Under the pieces are notes generated by a model. It searched no databases and was not told the DNA's origin. It was given only the letters and a program-made list of their open reading frames with translations. This document shows positions 34,863 through 47,500 of a stretch of 64,000 nt of DNA, one piece after another. A program made the translations under genes and the position numbers. Source of the stretch: Trichoplax adhaerens (taxonomy: Eukaryota > Placozoa > Uniplacotomia > Trichoplacea > Trichoplacidae); assembly GCF_000150275.1 (NCBI RefSeq), contig NW_002060955.1:474886-538885 (forward strand). Reading direction: 5' to 3'. Numbering within the stretch: position 1 is the first letter of the stretch; each line of letters begins with the position of its first letter.

Positions 34863-37481
34863 TCAATTACACAAATCACCTAGTGATGATGGCGATTGGT
34901 CGTCGATGACTGTTTGATTGTCTGCATATTGAGCCAAAAGCTGTCGAATGATGTTGGCTATTTCCAATGGAGAAGGCTCCTTCTCGTTTTCTTGCAATTG
35001 ATTGGAACAGTAATTAATTTGTTTCTCATCCTCCACAATTTGAGGATGACTCTCTCCGTAGACATTGCGTAGACTGTTAATGGACTTTCGATATAATGCG
35101 ATTGCTTGACGATAATTCGACAGTTTACAATTGACTACAGCTTGGCTTCGATACAACTGGGCAGTATGAAGATGGTTCTCACCTAGCGTTACTAAAAAGA
35201 TTTGCAGTGACTTGTTTAACATTGATAGAGCATCGTCATACTTGCCTTGATCTCTATAGACACCACCAATACTGTGATAAGTCGAAGCAATACTTGGATG
35301 ATTGTCACCAAGTTGTGTTAGTTGAATCTTCAGTGACTTGTTATACATCGATAGAGCGTCGTCATACTTGCCTTGATGATTATAGACACCACCAATGCTG
35401 TGATAAGTCGCAGCAATACTTGGATGATTGTCACCAAGTTGTGTTAGGTCAATCTTCAGTGACTTGTTATACATCGATAGAGCGTCGTCATACTTGCCTT
35501 GATCTCTATAGACACCACCAATGTTGTGATAAGTCGTAGCAATACTTGGATGATTGTCACCAAGTTGTGTTAGTTTAATCTTCAGTGATTTGTTATACAT
35601 CGATAGAGCGTCGTCATACTTGCCTTGATCATTATAGACACCACCAATACTGTGATAAGTCGCAGCAATACTTGGATGATTGTCACCAAATTGTGTTAGT
35701 TGAATCTTCAGTGACTTGTTATACATCGATAGAGCGTCGTCATACTTGCCTTGATCATTATAGACACCACCAATGTTGTGATAAGTCGCAGCAATACTTG
35801 GATGATTGTCACCAAGTTGTGTTAGTTGAATCTTCAGTGACTTGTTATACATCGATAGAGCGTCGTCATACTTGCCTTGATCATTATAGACACCACCAAT
35901 GTTGTGATAAGTCGCAGCAATACTTGGATGATTGTCACCAAGTTGTGTTAGTTGAATCTTCAGTGACTTGTTATACATCGATAGAGCGTCGTCATACTTG
36001 CCTTGACGATTATAGACACCACCAATACTGTGATAAGTCGTAGCAATACTTGGATGATTGTCACCAAGTTGTGTTAGTTGAATCTTCAGTGACTTGTTAT
36101 ACATCGATAGAGCGTCGTCATACTTGCCTTGATCTCTATAGACACTACCAATGTTGTGATAAGTCGTAGCAATACTTGGATGATTGTCACCAAGTTGTGT
36201 TAGTTCAATCTTCAGTGACTTGTTATACATCGATAGAGCGTCGTCATACTTGCCTTGATCTCTATAGACACCACCAATGTTGTGATAAGTCGTAGCAATA
36301 CTTGGATGATTGTCACCAAGTTGTGTTAGTTGAATCTTCAGTGACTTGTTATACATCGATAGAGCGTCGTCATACTTGCCTTGATCTCTATAGACACCAC
36401 CAATGTTGTGATAAGTCGTAGCAATACTTGGATGATTGTCACCAAGTTGTGTTAGTTGAATCTTCAGTGACTTGTTATACATCGATAGAGCGTCGTCATA
36501 CTTGCCTTGATCATTATAGACTTGCCCAATATTTGTATAAGTTACAGCAATACTTGGATGATTGTCACCAAGTTGTGTTAGTTGAATCTTCAGTGACTTG
36601 TTATACATCGATAGAGCGTCGTCATACTTGCTTTGATCTCTATAGACACTACCAATGTTGTGATAAGTCGTAGCAATACTTGGATGATTGTCACCAAGTT
36701 GTGTTAGTTGAATCTTCAGTGACTTGTTATACATCGATAGAGCGTCGTCATACTTGCCTTGATCATTATAGACTTGCCCAATATTTGTATAAGTTACAGC
36801 AATACTTGGATGATTGTCACCAAGTTGTGTTAGTTGAATCTTCAGTGACTTGTTATACATCGATAGAGCGTCGTCATACTTGCCTTGATGATTATAGACT
36901 TGCCCAATATTGCTATAAGTTACAGCAATTTTTGGATGATTGTCACCAAGTTGTGTTAGTTGAATCTTCAGTGACTTGTTATACATCGATAGAGCGTCGT
37001 CATACTTGCCTTGCTTATCATAAATACTTCCAATGTTAAGATAAGACTCACTCATATTGATATCTTCATTTTCTGACCATTCTGATTTTATTCCAAGTGA
37101 TTTGTTAAAATCTTTTAAAGCTCCATTCAAATCACCTTGCAATTCTTTAATGCACCCTTGTCTATCAAAGCACTTTGCAAATCTCACTCTATCTTGTAGT
37201 TGTTCGGCTAATATCTTCGCATTTCTTCTCCATTTATCAGCTTCTATCAGTTTATATTGATTTAAATAACAATCGGCTATGTCCAGATAAATATCGTGTT
37301 CAAGTTGATGGTGATGATTATTATTACTATTCTTGGACATAGATTGGATTTGAGTAACAGCTTCTTTGTAATGTAATAGAGCTTGTTCATAATCGCCTTC
37401 TTCAAAGCATTTCATACCTTTTTTGTGGATAGATTCAGTTTCATCAAGGATAGTCAATTTTGTGGACTCATATGCCCCCAT
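34863..37481 (-). CDS. Kinesin-light-chain-like TPR repeat protein (872 aa as an unspliced frame)
   Basis: A single long frame. The start at 37481 is fixed by an in-frame TGA two codons upstream and a good context (AAACATGG). Residues ~15-165 hold about three to four diverged TPRs (CFEEGDYEQALLHYKEAV first). Fifteen near-identical 42-residue TPRs of the KLC/NPHP3 type follow, each with KYDDALSMYNKSLKI and LGDNHPSIA. One diverged TPR (NYRQAIALYRKSI) and a hydrophilic tail come last. TPR arrays are protein-binding superhelices; the partner is unknown. The N-terminus MGAYEST fits the N-myristoylation pattern, which could anchor it to membranes. The frame ends at TGA 34863, but a donor at 34879 allows splicing to 34736-34801 and then to the Death exon, giving about 974 residues. 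Both forms are possible from sequence alone. Confidence 0.9.
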   Translation of the reverse strand: MGAYESTKLTILDETESIHKKGMKCFEEGDYEQALLHYKEAVTQIQSMSKNSNNNHHHQLEHDIYLDIADCYLNQYKLIEADKWRRNAKILAEQLQDRVRFAKCFDRQGCIKELQGDLNGALKDFNKSLGIKSEWSENEDINMSESYLNIGSIYDKQGKYDDALSMYNKSLKIQLTQLGDNHPKIAVTYSNIGQVYNHQGKYDDALSMYNKSLKIQLTQLGDNHPSIAVTYTNIGQVYNDQGKYDDALSMYNKSLKIQLTQLGDNHPSIATTYHNIGSVYRDQSKYDDALSMYNKSLKIQLTQLGDNHPSIAVTYTNIGQVYNDQGKYDDALSMYNKSLKIQLTQLGDNHPSIATTYHNIGGVYRDQGKYDDALSMYNKSLKIQLTQLGDNHPSIATTYHNIGGVYRDQGKYDDALSMYNKSLKIELTQLGDNHPSIATTYHNIGSVYRDQGKYDDALSMYNKSLKIQLTQLGDNHPSIATTYHSIGGVYNRQGKYDDALSMYNKSLKIQLTQLGDNHPSIAATYHNIGGVYNDQGKYDDALSMYNKSLKIQLTQLGDNHPSIAATYHNIGGVYNDQGKYDDALSMYNKSLKIQLTQFGDNHPSIAATYHSIGGVYNDQGKYDDALSMYNKSLKIKLTQLGDNHPSIATTYHNIGGVYRDQGKYDDALSMYNKSLKIDLTQLGDNHPSIAATYHSIGGVYNHQGKYDDALSMYNKSLKIQLTQLGDNHPSIASTYHSIGGVYRDQGKYDDALSMLNKSLQIFLVTLGENHLHTAQLYRSQAVVNCKLSNYRQAIALYRKSINSLRNVYGESHPQIVEDEKQINYCSNQLQENEKEPSPLEIANIIRQLLAQYADNQTVIDDQSPSSLGDLCN
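35196..37041 (-). repeat. 126-bp coding tandem repeat, 15 units
   Basis: The block CGATAGAGCGTCGTCATACTT (or a one-base variant) recurs every 126 bp exactly, from about 35226 to 36990 on the + strand. Inner units differ at only a few positions, mainly in the part coding TYHNIGGVYRDQ. The edge units are more diverged. Silent positions are almost as uniform as replacement ones. Confidence 0.95.
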
Positions 37482-40400
37482 GTTTCAGTTTATAACAAGA
37501 CTGAAAGCATACACGGTAATTTGGGGGGAAATAAACACTAGTACTTTAATCGATAGAGGTTGCAACTTTAATAGAGATGCGATTGATTATCGTAATCGCT
37601 TTACAGTATATGATTGGGCCAAACTGATGCCTTCTATTTAATGTCCAGATTTCAAAATCTATGCTAGTTCACAATGTGCTCAAATCGGCCAAATTGGATA
37701 CGCCCTAAGAAGTTAACGGTCATCAATTCTAATTATTTGAAAATTATTCATTAGATATTAATGAAGCGGTAATAGATTAAAAGCGTGAAGACATTCTTTC
37801 CATACCTTACTTCTCTTTATTTATTTTTCAATATCAATAAGCTGCGTCATCGCTATTATTATAAATAGAAGCTTACTCATTAGCATAACTATAGTATTGA
37901 TTAAGTAAAATGCAGTGTTAAGTATAAAAGATGTTTGCTATCATATTAATAACTTCGTAAATTGGCTTAATGGCTTGATAGACTAATGTTAAACACTTTT
38001 GTTATACAGTTCATCAATTAGAGAAATTCTACTCAAAGAATATTGGGTAACTTCAATTATTTGCGATCATTGCCTTATAATTCTACTAAGTATAATCAAC
38101 ATCATTTTATTATAATCCTGCATATGTTAATTTATTTTTGCGTCGACAGTCGATTTGGCGGCATATTGCTCATGTTTACAGTTTTGTGCATAATACATGC
38201 TATAACTACAATATAATCATTCATCATTATTTATTAAAGAAGTTGTTCTACTTTACCATCCGAGATAGCTGTCTTCTATACAACTCGAAATCGAGGATGA
38301 AGGAGAGGGACGAATTATTATCAATCCGTAAAATGAGGGATAAGTGTTCTTAAGAGTTACTTAAAGAGATTTAGTGCCCTGATACGTGGCTCAGGGATAA
38401 GATTTGTACATTCAGCCTTCTCGTTAGTTTGTTATAGAGCTGATCTGTGTCACAATAATATGGAAAGACTAATATTGGGATAATATAGAGATAAGATAGG
38501 AAGATTACATACAAATGGATTTGTTATGAATGTAAAATGTAGAGATCAAGCTACAAAACTTTGAACAAACTTTGATTCTACTTTCGTGGCCTCTGGTCGA
38601 CTAAACGAAACTATGATACCAAATAAAAATTGGAGAAACAACCGAACAACAATTTATTAATAAAAGTGAGAGAGATCAAACAACCTTTCAGATACTAAAT
38701 CCTAAGTATTGTAAGTGAAGAAATAATGGAAAAACGACAGAACTAAAGCTGTCAACAACTGAACAACCTAACAAAAGAAGAACGATTTCATTTACAACAA
38801 TTCGACCCCGAAGGTCTTTAAAATTCAACAAGTTCTTCAAAACTATCTTCTTTTACTCTCTACTCTAAATTTTCTGATTGCACTATCATTTATAGCCACG
38901 ACTTCGCAGAGCCCTCGCTTTCGACGGAAACTGAATCCAAAATATCCGAATTTTAATAAAATCACCTATTTGCTTATCAAAAAATTTTATATCACAACTA
39001 TGATTACTTTTCTGACGTTAGTATTAACAGTTGATGAAGTCAAACTCATTTACATTCTCAATAGACTATCAAACGCCCTTTCTTTAGATTAGGCAATTGC
39101 TCTTAAGTCATTCCTATAGTAATCTATATAAAACTTTGTAAAACAGCGAAGAAGAAAAGATAGCGACATCCTGATTTGGCAGGGTAAACCTTAAGGATAC
39201 TATCGCTTTCTAGGTATTTTCTATAGTAAAATAATAATAGTTTCATATTAAAAGCTGTAAAGGACTGCGCTTTTAGTCCTTTACTACAGATTTGTAACTA
39301 CACTACTCCGAATTATTACCTTCATACTTTGCTGTTGATACACTGACCTCTAAAAGTTATCCCCGTTAAAATAAAAACAATAGCTACAATGGTATAATGC
39401 TACAACAGCAAGACAGATCCTAGCATGATTGTCTGTAGTCAATTACATTATATATGAGTTTCAAAGACCATTAATTAAGAATTTTAAACGGATCCAATTA
39501 ATAATATAATCAATCAACACAAAACGCAGGATAATCTTAGCATGTTTATTACTACTGCTTGCACGTAAGTATTGCAGAGCAATTTCAATTTTCATATTTC
39601 CCAAGTTATCAGCTAATTAGTACCGAAAACGATCAATTTACCCTTTATTAGCTGATATTAGAATGCCAAATTTACAAGACGATCAATATCGACAAACTCG
39701 ATATCATGTAGAATAAAGAGAGTTTTTAAATGAACTACGGTAATTTACTATCATGAAACCGTAAAGTTTATGGCTTGAATTACTACACGGTGTAGTGATT
39801 CATCCATATTTGATTATAAGGATAGCTATATTTGATTGTGTTAATAGCTACATTTGATATAGTTAGGTTATTCTGAATAGATATTATCATGAAGCTAATA
39901 TTAGATGATTGCTAACTACTATATTAGAAATTGTTGATGACTAATACTAGCCAGTTGACTAACTATGGTACAAGATTTATGTGGCAAGAAACACTGTAGT
40001 CGTTAAGATGCCCTTCGGAGAAAGGGGCTAGACGTTAATAGAAGAGAAGTAACCTCTTATGTACAATGATTTAGATTGTACAATAGAAGATAACGATGTA
40101 CTATTAGAGAAAAGTATTTTGTTTGATGACTCATGTCTAATTGTAGATTAATCAAGTTGTCAGAAATGGATTTAATAAAATGTATATAAGAACTTCAGAG
40201 ATGAGCTCACGAGAAGAAGAGACTTCACTTCGATTTGCGCCCGGAATACTTTAGATTTTAGACTATATTCTTGTAGTAATTAGTTATTGTTCTACTATTC
40301 CTAAAATCTTGTTATAAAAACCTTATAGAAAATACCATTTGACTAAGATAGTTATGATGAGACACTTTTATAACATGCAATGATGCTACTTTAACGATAG

Positions 40401-40639
40401 GTTAGCTATACATGAAGCTAGTTGGTCAAAATATAAAAGCCTAGATGTGCGGTAGTTGATTCGCGTTTCTTATTAACGTAATATAAAATACAGTATAGCT
40501 TATACTACACTCTCAGCTGCTTGCGAAATTATAGAACAGCGTAAGAAGCCTTTTACTATGCTCTTGCTTAAAAAAAGTCTCTGCTTGCCTGCAAGGACTT
40601 CCTTCTAATCTATTCTACTCATACTTTGATTTGTCTTAA
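37482..40639. other. Gene-poor region upstream of the TPR gene
   Basis: No supported coding exon on either strand. The stretch beyond 37482 should contain the promoter of the - strand TPR gene; I see no clear TATA box. A short inverted repeat, ACTACACGGTGTAGT, lies near 39782. A TATA-like TGTATATAAGAAC lies near 40182, just after AATAAAA. The segment 39.79-40.33 kb has an LTR-like look, but I found no matching ends or target duplication. Confidence 0.45.
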
Positions 40640-41470
40640 GTTTTAATTTAAACTGATTTTGTCTATACAAGTTCTAATTAATTAAATTATACGTGTTTGA
40701 TTAGTATAAAACGTTCGGTAAGAAAACGATTTGAATACGAAGAAGAGAAACCGACTAGGATCTATACTAGCTACAGATTGCTACTCTCGCCTACCTAAAT
40801 TTGCCTTTAATTTAAATCGATTCTGTCTATACCGCACCGATATAATTATAATCATATGTGATTGGATTGTTAAAATGTTTGTCGATTTCCAGTGACTTGA
40901 TTCGAATATGAAAGAGAAGGATTTATGAAACAGCTGCTAGCTGGCCATCCTATCTCTATTTACCATAATTTAAACTGATTCCATTTATACCAATCCCATG
41001 GTATATATATATATATAGTCCAAGGCGATTTGATAGTTATAAACGCTTACTGATTTGCAATGATTCGATTTTGAATATGAAACAGAAATTGGAATGGGTT
41101 CAAGCTAGTACAGCTTCCTACCCATACGGTACTGTCTGAAATTACTTTAACTTAACACTGATACTATCTATACCAAATTCTGTTTAATCAATCCGAATTG
41201 ATTACGCAAAATGTATATTGATAAAATGATTTGACTTCAGTATGAAGGAGAAATATTTATACTGCTTGAACCTTAACTTAAACCGATTTCATCCATTACC
41301 ATACCTATATAATCAATGTAATCGCATGGTTGAAAAAAGGATTAGTAGATTAAAATAATTTAAATCCGCTTTGATTTGCTTCAATTCATTCGAACTAATT
41401 CTGTCTATACCAAGTTTATACAATTGAGCCTACAGTAATTTGATAGTTAAAAATGCCGGATCAAATGCGC
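40640..41470. repeat. Degenerate ~110-180 bp tandem repeat, about six units
   Basis: The anchor TTTAAACTGATTCTGTCTAT (variants) recurs near 40649, 40812, 40970, 41151, 41278 and 41390. It is usually followed by ATACCA, then a GTTAAAA block and GATTTGAATATGAA. A (TA)n microsatellite lies near 41000-41018. Not coding. Confidence 0.65.
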
Positions 41471-41534
41471 AGTAATACATGGCAGTTATAGTAGTCCATG
41501 AATTAAGTAGTTCATTACTCATCTAGCTATATGT

Positions 41535-41746
41535 TATTGGATGCCGAGATTTCTTCAGTATTAAATGATAGTAAATCTCTGACTTTCTCGTCTACATCAT
41601 CTGTGACGCTATAATTATATCATAGTATTCGGTCGTTGGAACTGAATTATTTGGTGATATAGCTAATCTCGCCTCTTTAAGTTAGTAAGTGGCGTTCTCC
41701 GCAAGGATTGGCGTGTGTAGACTACTTTGTCACTAGTGGTGTGACA
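41535..41746 (+). mobile_element. Truncated solo LTR, relative of LTR A and B
   Basis: It matches the right-hand ~210 bp of the LTRs at 14728-15218 and 15414-16087: GAGATTTCTTCAGTATTAAA, then GTATTCGGTCGTTGGAACTG, then GGCGTTCTCCGCAAGGATTG, ending GTGGTGTGACA. The left part is missing. Confidence 0.75.
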
Positions 41747-43010
41747 CTATACTGTTGCTAATTGTACTGACTACTTTACTAGTAGTAACGAAGAGTACAT
41801 AAATAGAGCTAGTTCAGATCAAAATGATTCTTTTTCTTAATATTAATCAATAGTCCCTTGGTGATTGATACGAAAGTAAATGGATCATAGGTAAATGTCT
41901 ATTTCACAGGTTTTAGTATATCTCCAGCAGCTGACTTAGTAATTAATCTAGAGGAGAGGTTGGAATTTTGTTTTTGAGTACTGTAATCTCCGGTTATGCT
42001 TGATAAACATTAGAGCAGCTAATTTTATGTGTTCAAAATTATCCTATTAAATATATTACTAGCAGTAATAAATTGAAATCATGGCTGATAGAGACAACAA
42101 AAAATGGATAGAGAATATCTAAGTTGCAGGTCAATTTTCATTAAAAACGAGCCTAAACGGTATTCTATTGATGATTTGATATCAGTAGACATGAAATCAG
42201 GAAAGGCTCATGTAATTACTATTTAAACCCAATAGCAAACTATGATTCTGTCTATCGTAGTCCAATATACATCAGTAGAATTACTGTAACATGACAGTCA
42301 AATTTATAGAAAATAGATGGAAAACTAATTCATTCGGAAACGATTAATTAAACTGTTATTACAATGGATAAGTAATTCTTAGTAAAGCAATTATGTTTTC
42401 ATCTATTGCCGATAACTAAAAAGGTTTGGTAGGCGGTATTTTGGAATATATAACAAACAAAAGTGCTTTCAGGTTTAAAGAAATTCAAGTTTTTATCACG
42501 ATAGCATGCTGAAAGGTTTATATTGATGGTCATTAGTGATGCATTGTTGTTTAGAGATCCCATGAAACCTATAAGGAGATAAAGAAGTAAACCAGATAAA
42601 ATTATTCGATACAGTAGCTAGTTATGAAATAGGATGAAATCCTGGTACCAAATAGTAAGGGTATACTCGTAAACTACATTCTGACCTATCGGCTTGATAT
42701 CTATTTAACTGTAGTAGAGTATCGACGACCAGATGAAATGCGATATAGAAGTTGTGACATGAAGAAGTAAGTATAATACGTATTATAGGTTTAGCTTGCT
42801 TTTGTAGATTTTTTAGTTTCGTTTAGCGCTTCATGGACATTTAGAGGAAAACCTTAGTCTAATACATTAGTGTAGTGTCTAATCAGCGAGAGTTGCTATC
42901 TGCTAATGTAAAAGGTATAAATATAGTACGCAAAGTAGAACGAGAAAGGGATCGACTGGTCAAAATTATCGTATAAATTCTACGCGTACGTAGGATTTTC
43001 GATACCATAT
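41747..43010. other. AT-rich region, no gene seen
   Basis: Scattered stops in all frames and no repeat or domain that I recognise. Confidence 0.4.
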
Positions 43011-43988
43011 TATAACGTAACTTAGTTTAGATTGTGAATTATTAGCTACAATGAACGATAGTGTAGTTTTCTATATTTCTACTAAAGCATATTTAGTAGC
43101 TCATAGCTATAAACAGGATTGAAGATTTTATGTTAGAGTACAGATGAGCATATCTAGCAGGGAGTTAAGTCATTAATTTTTGACGCTACAGGTAAAAAGT
43201 AGATACGTAACTCATACATTAGGATATGCTTAGTTCATCGTATCTTGACTAGTAGAAATAATGTCTACCTAAATATTAAGTGATCATTGCACCGGACTAT
43301 ATAAACGGTTCGTTTTAAAATGCTGTTACTACTAAGAATTTACACATCTAAATATATGTAAAGCTAGCCGGTGTAAACCTAGCTTCGCCAGGCTTTTCTA
43401 CATATACAAAACACGCGTAGCCGAGCGTTATCTCCCCAAATTTTAAAGTAGTGTACGAACTTTAATTTTTCGCATAAAACGTTTAATGCCCACTAATTGA
43501 ATATAGAAATTTCTATAAGTAATTTAGTATGCAGTATTGTATATTCGATTGCAATAAATTTGGGCAACATCAGGCGCTGGATATGATATTTCTGCCTAAC
43601 CTCTAGACACGCCCAAAATTCGCACTTTATGATTCAATTTCCTTAAGATTAGTTAAATTGGTGAGTTTTAAATTTTAAATTTAAGTCCGTGAGGGCCATC
43701 TACGCTTAATGCTGATTCTAGAAGTATGCATAGTTTTCCCCTCTCACTCTCCGTTTGGCCGTGATGGTATTACAAAAAATTCGACTTTTACTTCATTGAA
43801 GCTGCCAACTCTACGAAAAGTATGTAAGCAGGCAACTGTTTTAGATTAATCAGTAGTTTTTCCACAAGTCTTTCTAGCAGTTGTATTCAGCTAGAGTAAA
43901 GCTGTGTGCAGATTCTCTTTGTATCTAGATCGAACAAGGTTCTAATTTTTTATCAATTTTAGAATTCCGCAACCAGTTAAATCTCGCA
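43011..43988 (+). mobile_element. Diverged LTR related to 14142-14691, with a nested insertion
   Basis: The left part aligns with 14142 onward (ACGTAACTTAG; TGTTAGAGTACAGATGA; TACATTAGGATATG; TCATCGTA; AATAATGTCTACCTAA). The right part aligns with its end (AGGCAACTG; TTCTAGCAG; TCAGCTAGAGTAAAGCTGTG). About 430 bp not present in the other copy separates them, roughly 43365-43795, with AAGCT near both junctions as a possible target duplication. Confidence 0.6.
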
Positions 43989-44239
43989 TAGAAATGATGA
44001 TACAGCACAATACAGTATTACTTCTATCCGTTTTTATATCGTGTTTTCATACTACTACGTTACGGTCAATTTTAGAAATTGAAAATAAAGCCTTCATATT
44101 ACCTTAATTTATCAAAACTTTTGATAGAGTTAAGAAAATTTTGAACGTAAACACTGATGTCTAGGATAGCCTGTACCAACAATGTTTCGCTACATTCACT
44201 ATTCGAACGCGATACTATAGATGCTATTCCAAAATCATT

Positions 44240-44500
44240 CAGATACTTCAGATGCTTGCTATTATTTTATAACAAAATACAGAGCTGACGATATCAACAT
44301 TCTAGAGTAAGTTGGGTACAGTATTTTTAAAAATCATTCAGATGTATGGTTCTGTTTTATAACAAAACGAAGAGTTGGCGAAATCAACATTCAATAGTAA
44401 TTGATAGACTGTATTCTAAACAATTCATACCCAAATTTTTATTTTATAACAAAATATGGAACTGGTTACATCAACATTAAAAAGTACGGTAGTCAGCATC
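44240..44500. repeat. ~90-100 bp tandem repeat, three units
   Basis: The block TTTTATAACAAAATACAGAG, then GATATCAACATTC, recurs near 44265, 44354 and 44452 with moderate divergence. Confidence 0.7.
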
Positions 44501-47500
44501 TCTATGCTCAAAATAAGTAAGCAAACCAATAAAATTGAGAACATATTACAGGCGCCTAATCACCCATTCGATCATTTATTCTGTGAATTCTTATAAAAAT
44601 GCAGAATGTAATCTTGTCTAATGGTCTACGGCAGTCGTTTAGATATTTCCCAAATAAATTAAGTGATATTGATTTTTGATACCAAAAACATGATTTTTTC
44701 CAATATTGAGTACTATTCATTAATTACTTTAATAAAATTATTCAAGCTAGTAAACAGAATATGAATTAGAATTAACCAAGAAAAATAATTCAACCTATCA
44801 AGTAGAAAATGAAGTAGAATGATCATGGGAAGAAATAGGATATGACGGAACATGAACATTATCAAATGAAAAAGGTTTATATTAATTTTATAGCTGGGCA
44901 AGACAGTATCTATATACATTATAGATAACATTCAGAACTAATCAATTTACAAATGACAATAAGAATATTAATTATCAGCACAACACATGATGATATAAGT
45001 CCAAAGATAATCGCTACTACAGCACTCTATAATAAAATTTACGATCAAACTAAGTTAGATCACATTTATCATGCAGAAATTATGATCGGCTAGTTACTAA
45101 CCAATTTTAATCTTACCTTTGTTCTAGCATTTTAAGAATAAAATAATTTATACAATGTACTAATTTAAGGCGCAGTAACAGATTTATTGACGAATATGAG
45201 AACAAGCAAACCACATGTGCAGGCTTTATCTTACTCAAATCTGACAAAGTAGATAACCAGAGGATCAATAGCATGGGTGGAGATTAAAGGAAGGTTTATG
45301 TCTATCATCATTGGCGTGAGTACATGTAAATAAATTTCCATTTTACATCTGATTAATTATTCAGTTAAGCATGTGATAAATAGACATGATGTAATAAATA
45401 TAACTAATTCAGACACAATCGATAGACTACAGGATGTACGCCATCATCCTGAGAAACTTTTACTGCAGATAATTTATTTTTACTCAAACTCTATTCAAAT
45501 CGACCTCATTCAGTATAAAAGCTCCTTACAAGCTAAAGTTTAAGTAAAATATTCTTACAGTAACTTACAACTTTAATTTTAGAACTGTAAATAATTACGA
45601 TCTATTTCCATGTGACGCGCTATAAATAACTTTTTATAAGATATCTAGGAGTAGACAGATCCATTGGTCTGATTTGCATGAGTGAATTAATAATTAGATT
45701 AACCCCAACCAATTTAGTATCCTCAAATATAAAAAATGTTTACAACATCTTAAAGATTAATACAGGAGTTGAAAGCATCAATAATTCCAACTCATACTAG
45801 AGTAATTCTGCATCTAAATTATTCCGAACTAAAACTAGTTGTTTGTCACTATCAATCATTCCCGTATAAATTTCTGCAATATAATTATGAGTTCAAGCAG
45901 CCATTAACCACGAAAACAAAATATGCAAGAGTTTAAAAAAAATTAATTTTATACTCCTCTTTTTCCAATTTTGACTTGATTATAAAAAAAAGAAAATTAT
46001 GATTTCATAAAATTGATTAACAATATATACCCATGTTTAATATTTATAAAGAAAAGTAATATAAATATCAATAATGTTGTAGCTGTCAACGCGGAACAAA
46101 CCGGTAGCAATGTACCAAAATATAGTAAAGAAAAGTACTTGTCGATAAGATGGCCGTTTAAATTTCCGCGTTAACTTATTATGTCTGGTTTTCATTCAAA
46201 TGCAATAGTTATTGTTCTGAATAAAGATAATTATTTTTTTATATTTAATATAAGCCAAGTTGATCGACATATCAATAATAATTCGCGTAAATTCAAATCT
46301 ATTATGAAAAAGAAAATGGATGAAAGAAAGGATTGATTAGTATTATTGTGATATTGAAAAAAAATTCGCGACATAAGACTTGAAATGATGCAATCTTCAA
46401 TATCCTCCATATTCAATGTACAGTACGTCGTATGCAACTTTTATTAGTAAATAGAATATAGAAAAAGGGAAGATTTCTGTTTTTACTGTACTTAAGGAAC
46501 AATATATTGCAGTAGAAGCCGATAAAAAGCGTATATTATTATACCGTAGGTTAGTATAAATTCATAGCTCGTATGTAGGTAGTTACTCGTGCAGTAGCCT
46601 TTTGTATCCAATTTGAAATACCATCATGATTAAATACTACTAAGTGAGTGTAATGAGTGTCTAAAGTACATTTACTGCCATTAATTTCTGTTTTTGCTAT
46701 ATACGATGTCGTCTCATTGTTAACTTGAACACCACATCTAATAAAAGGTTATCAAATTATTTCTCTCTTTACGCATCCTTTCTTTTCTTATCATTGGCGA
46801 TTATTACATTGACAGCCTGTATCCAAGACATGTCTGGAGCTATTATGATTCGTAAAAAATAATAATCATGAATTTTTCGCTAACGATTTTGTGATCACGA
46901 ACATATCTATAGGAAAAGTTGGCGTTATATTCATATTTCAATCCTGTATATGCTTTATTTTATGGCGAACTCGCCGAGCTCGTAGTCACCATAAGGAGCT
47001 ATTATTCGATTGAAAAGAACAGCAGTTTGATCGGTCTTATATTTACTTTTATATGTAATTAAAATATACCAATATACAATAGATCATATCTATCCATTAG
47101 CTTGTTATGAATTGCAAACTGACTACGATTTATGCTGTTTCTAGAATTAGTGCATATCTATATTAACTTAAAATTGTTATTAATCTTATTTATTACCTAT
47201 TTTACAAGTAGACCATTTGCAGTAATAATGTATATAGCTGTTAATAATATCTCATTTATCTCCGTTTGAAAACATTCACTTTAGTCATTTGTAATACAAA
47301 TCTACTATTTAGTTTAAGATCGAGTGCTCATCTATTGTCGTTTTAATGTACAGCTCAAAATCTACAATCATGTTAAGTAGAAATTTATTATTGTAAATAA
47401 GCAGCCAAAGATAAGATACAATCGTGGCATTCAGCACTTGTGATTATCAATGCATAATATGAAAATTGTATAGGAAAAATTATAAGGAAAAATTATAAAT

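Noticed and set aside
35207-37039. Several + strand open frames with repeated CLDHYRHHQCCDKS-like peptides
   Set aside because: They are the antisense shadow of the 126-bp TPR repeat, whose - strand frame is a clear TPR protein.
35196-37041. Regular 126-bp array resembling a CRISPR-like or satellite array
   Set aside because: The spacing is exactly 42 codons, the frame is open throughout and the product is TPR. There are no unique spacers.
39790-40330. LTR-like segment with TATA and AATAAA motifs
   Set aside because: No matching TG...CA ends and no target duplication found; noted only as a spacer property.
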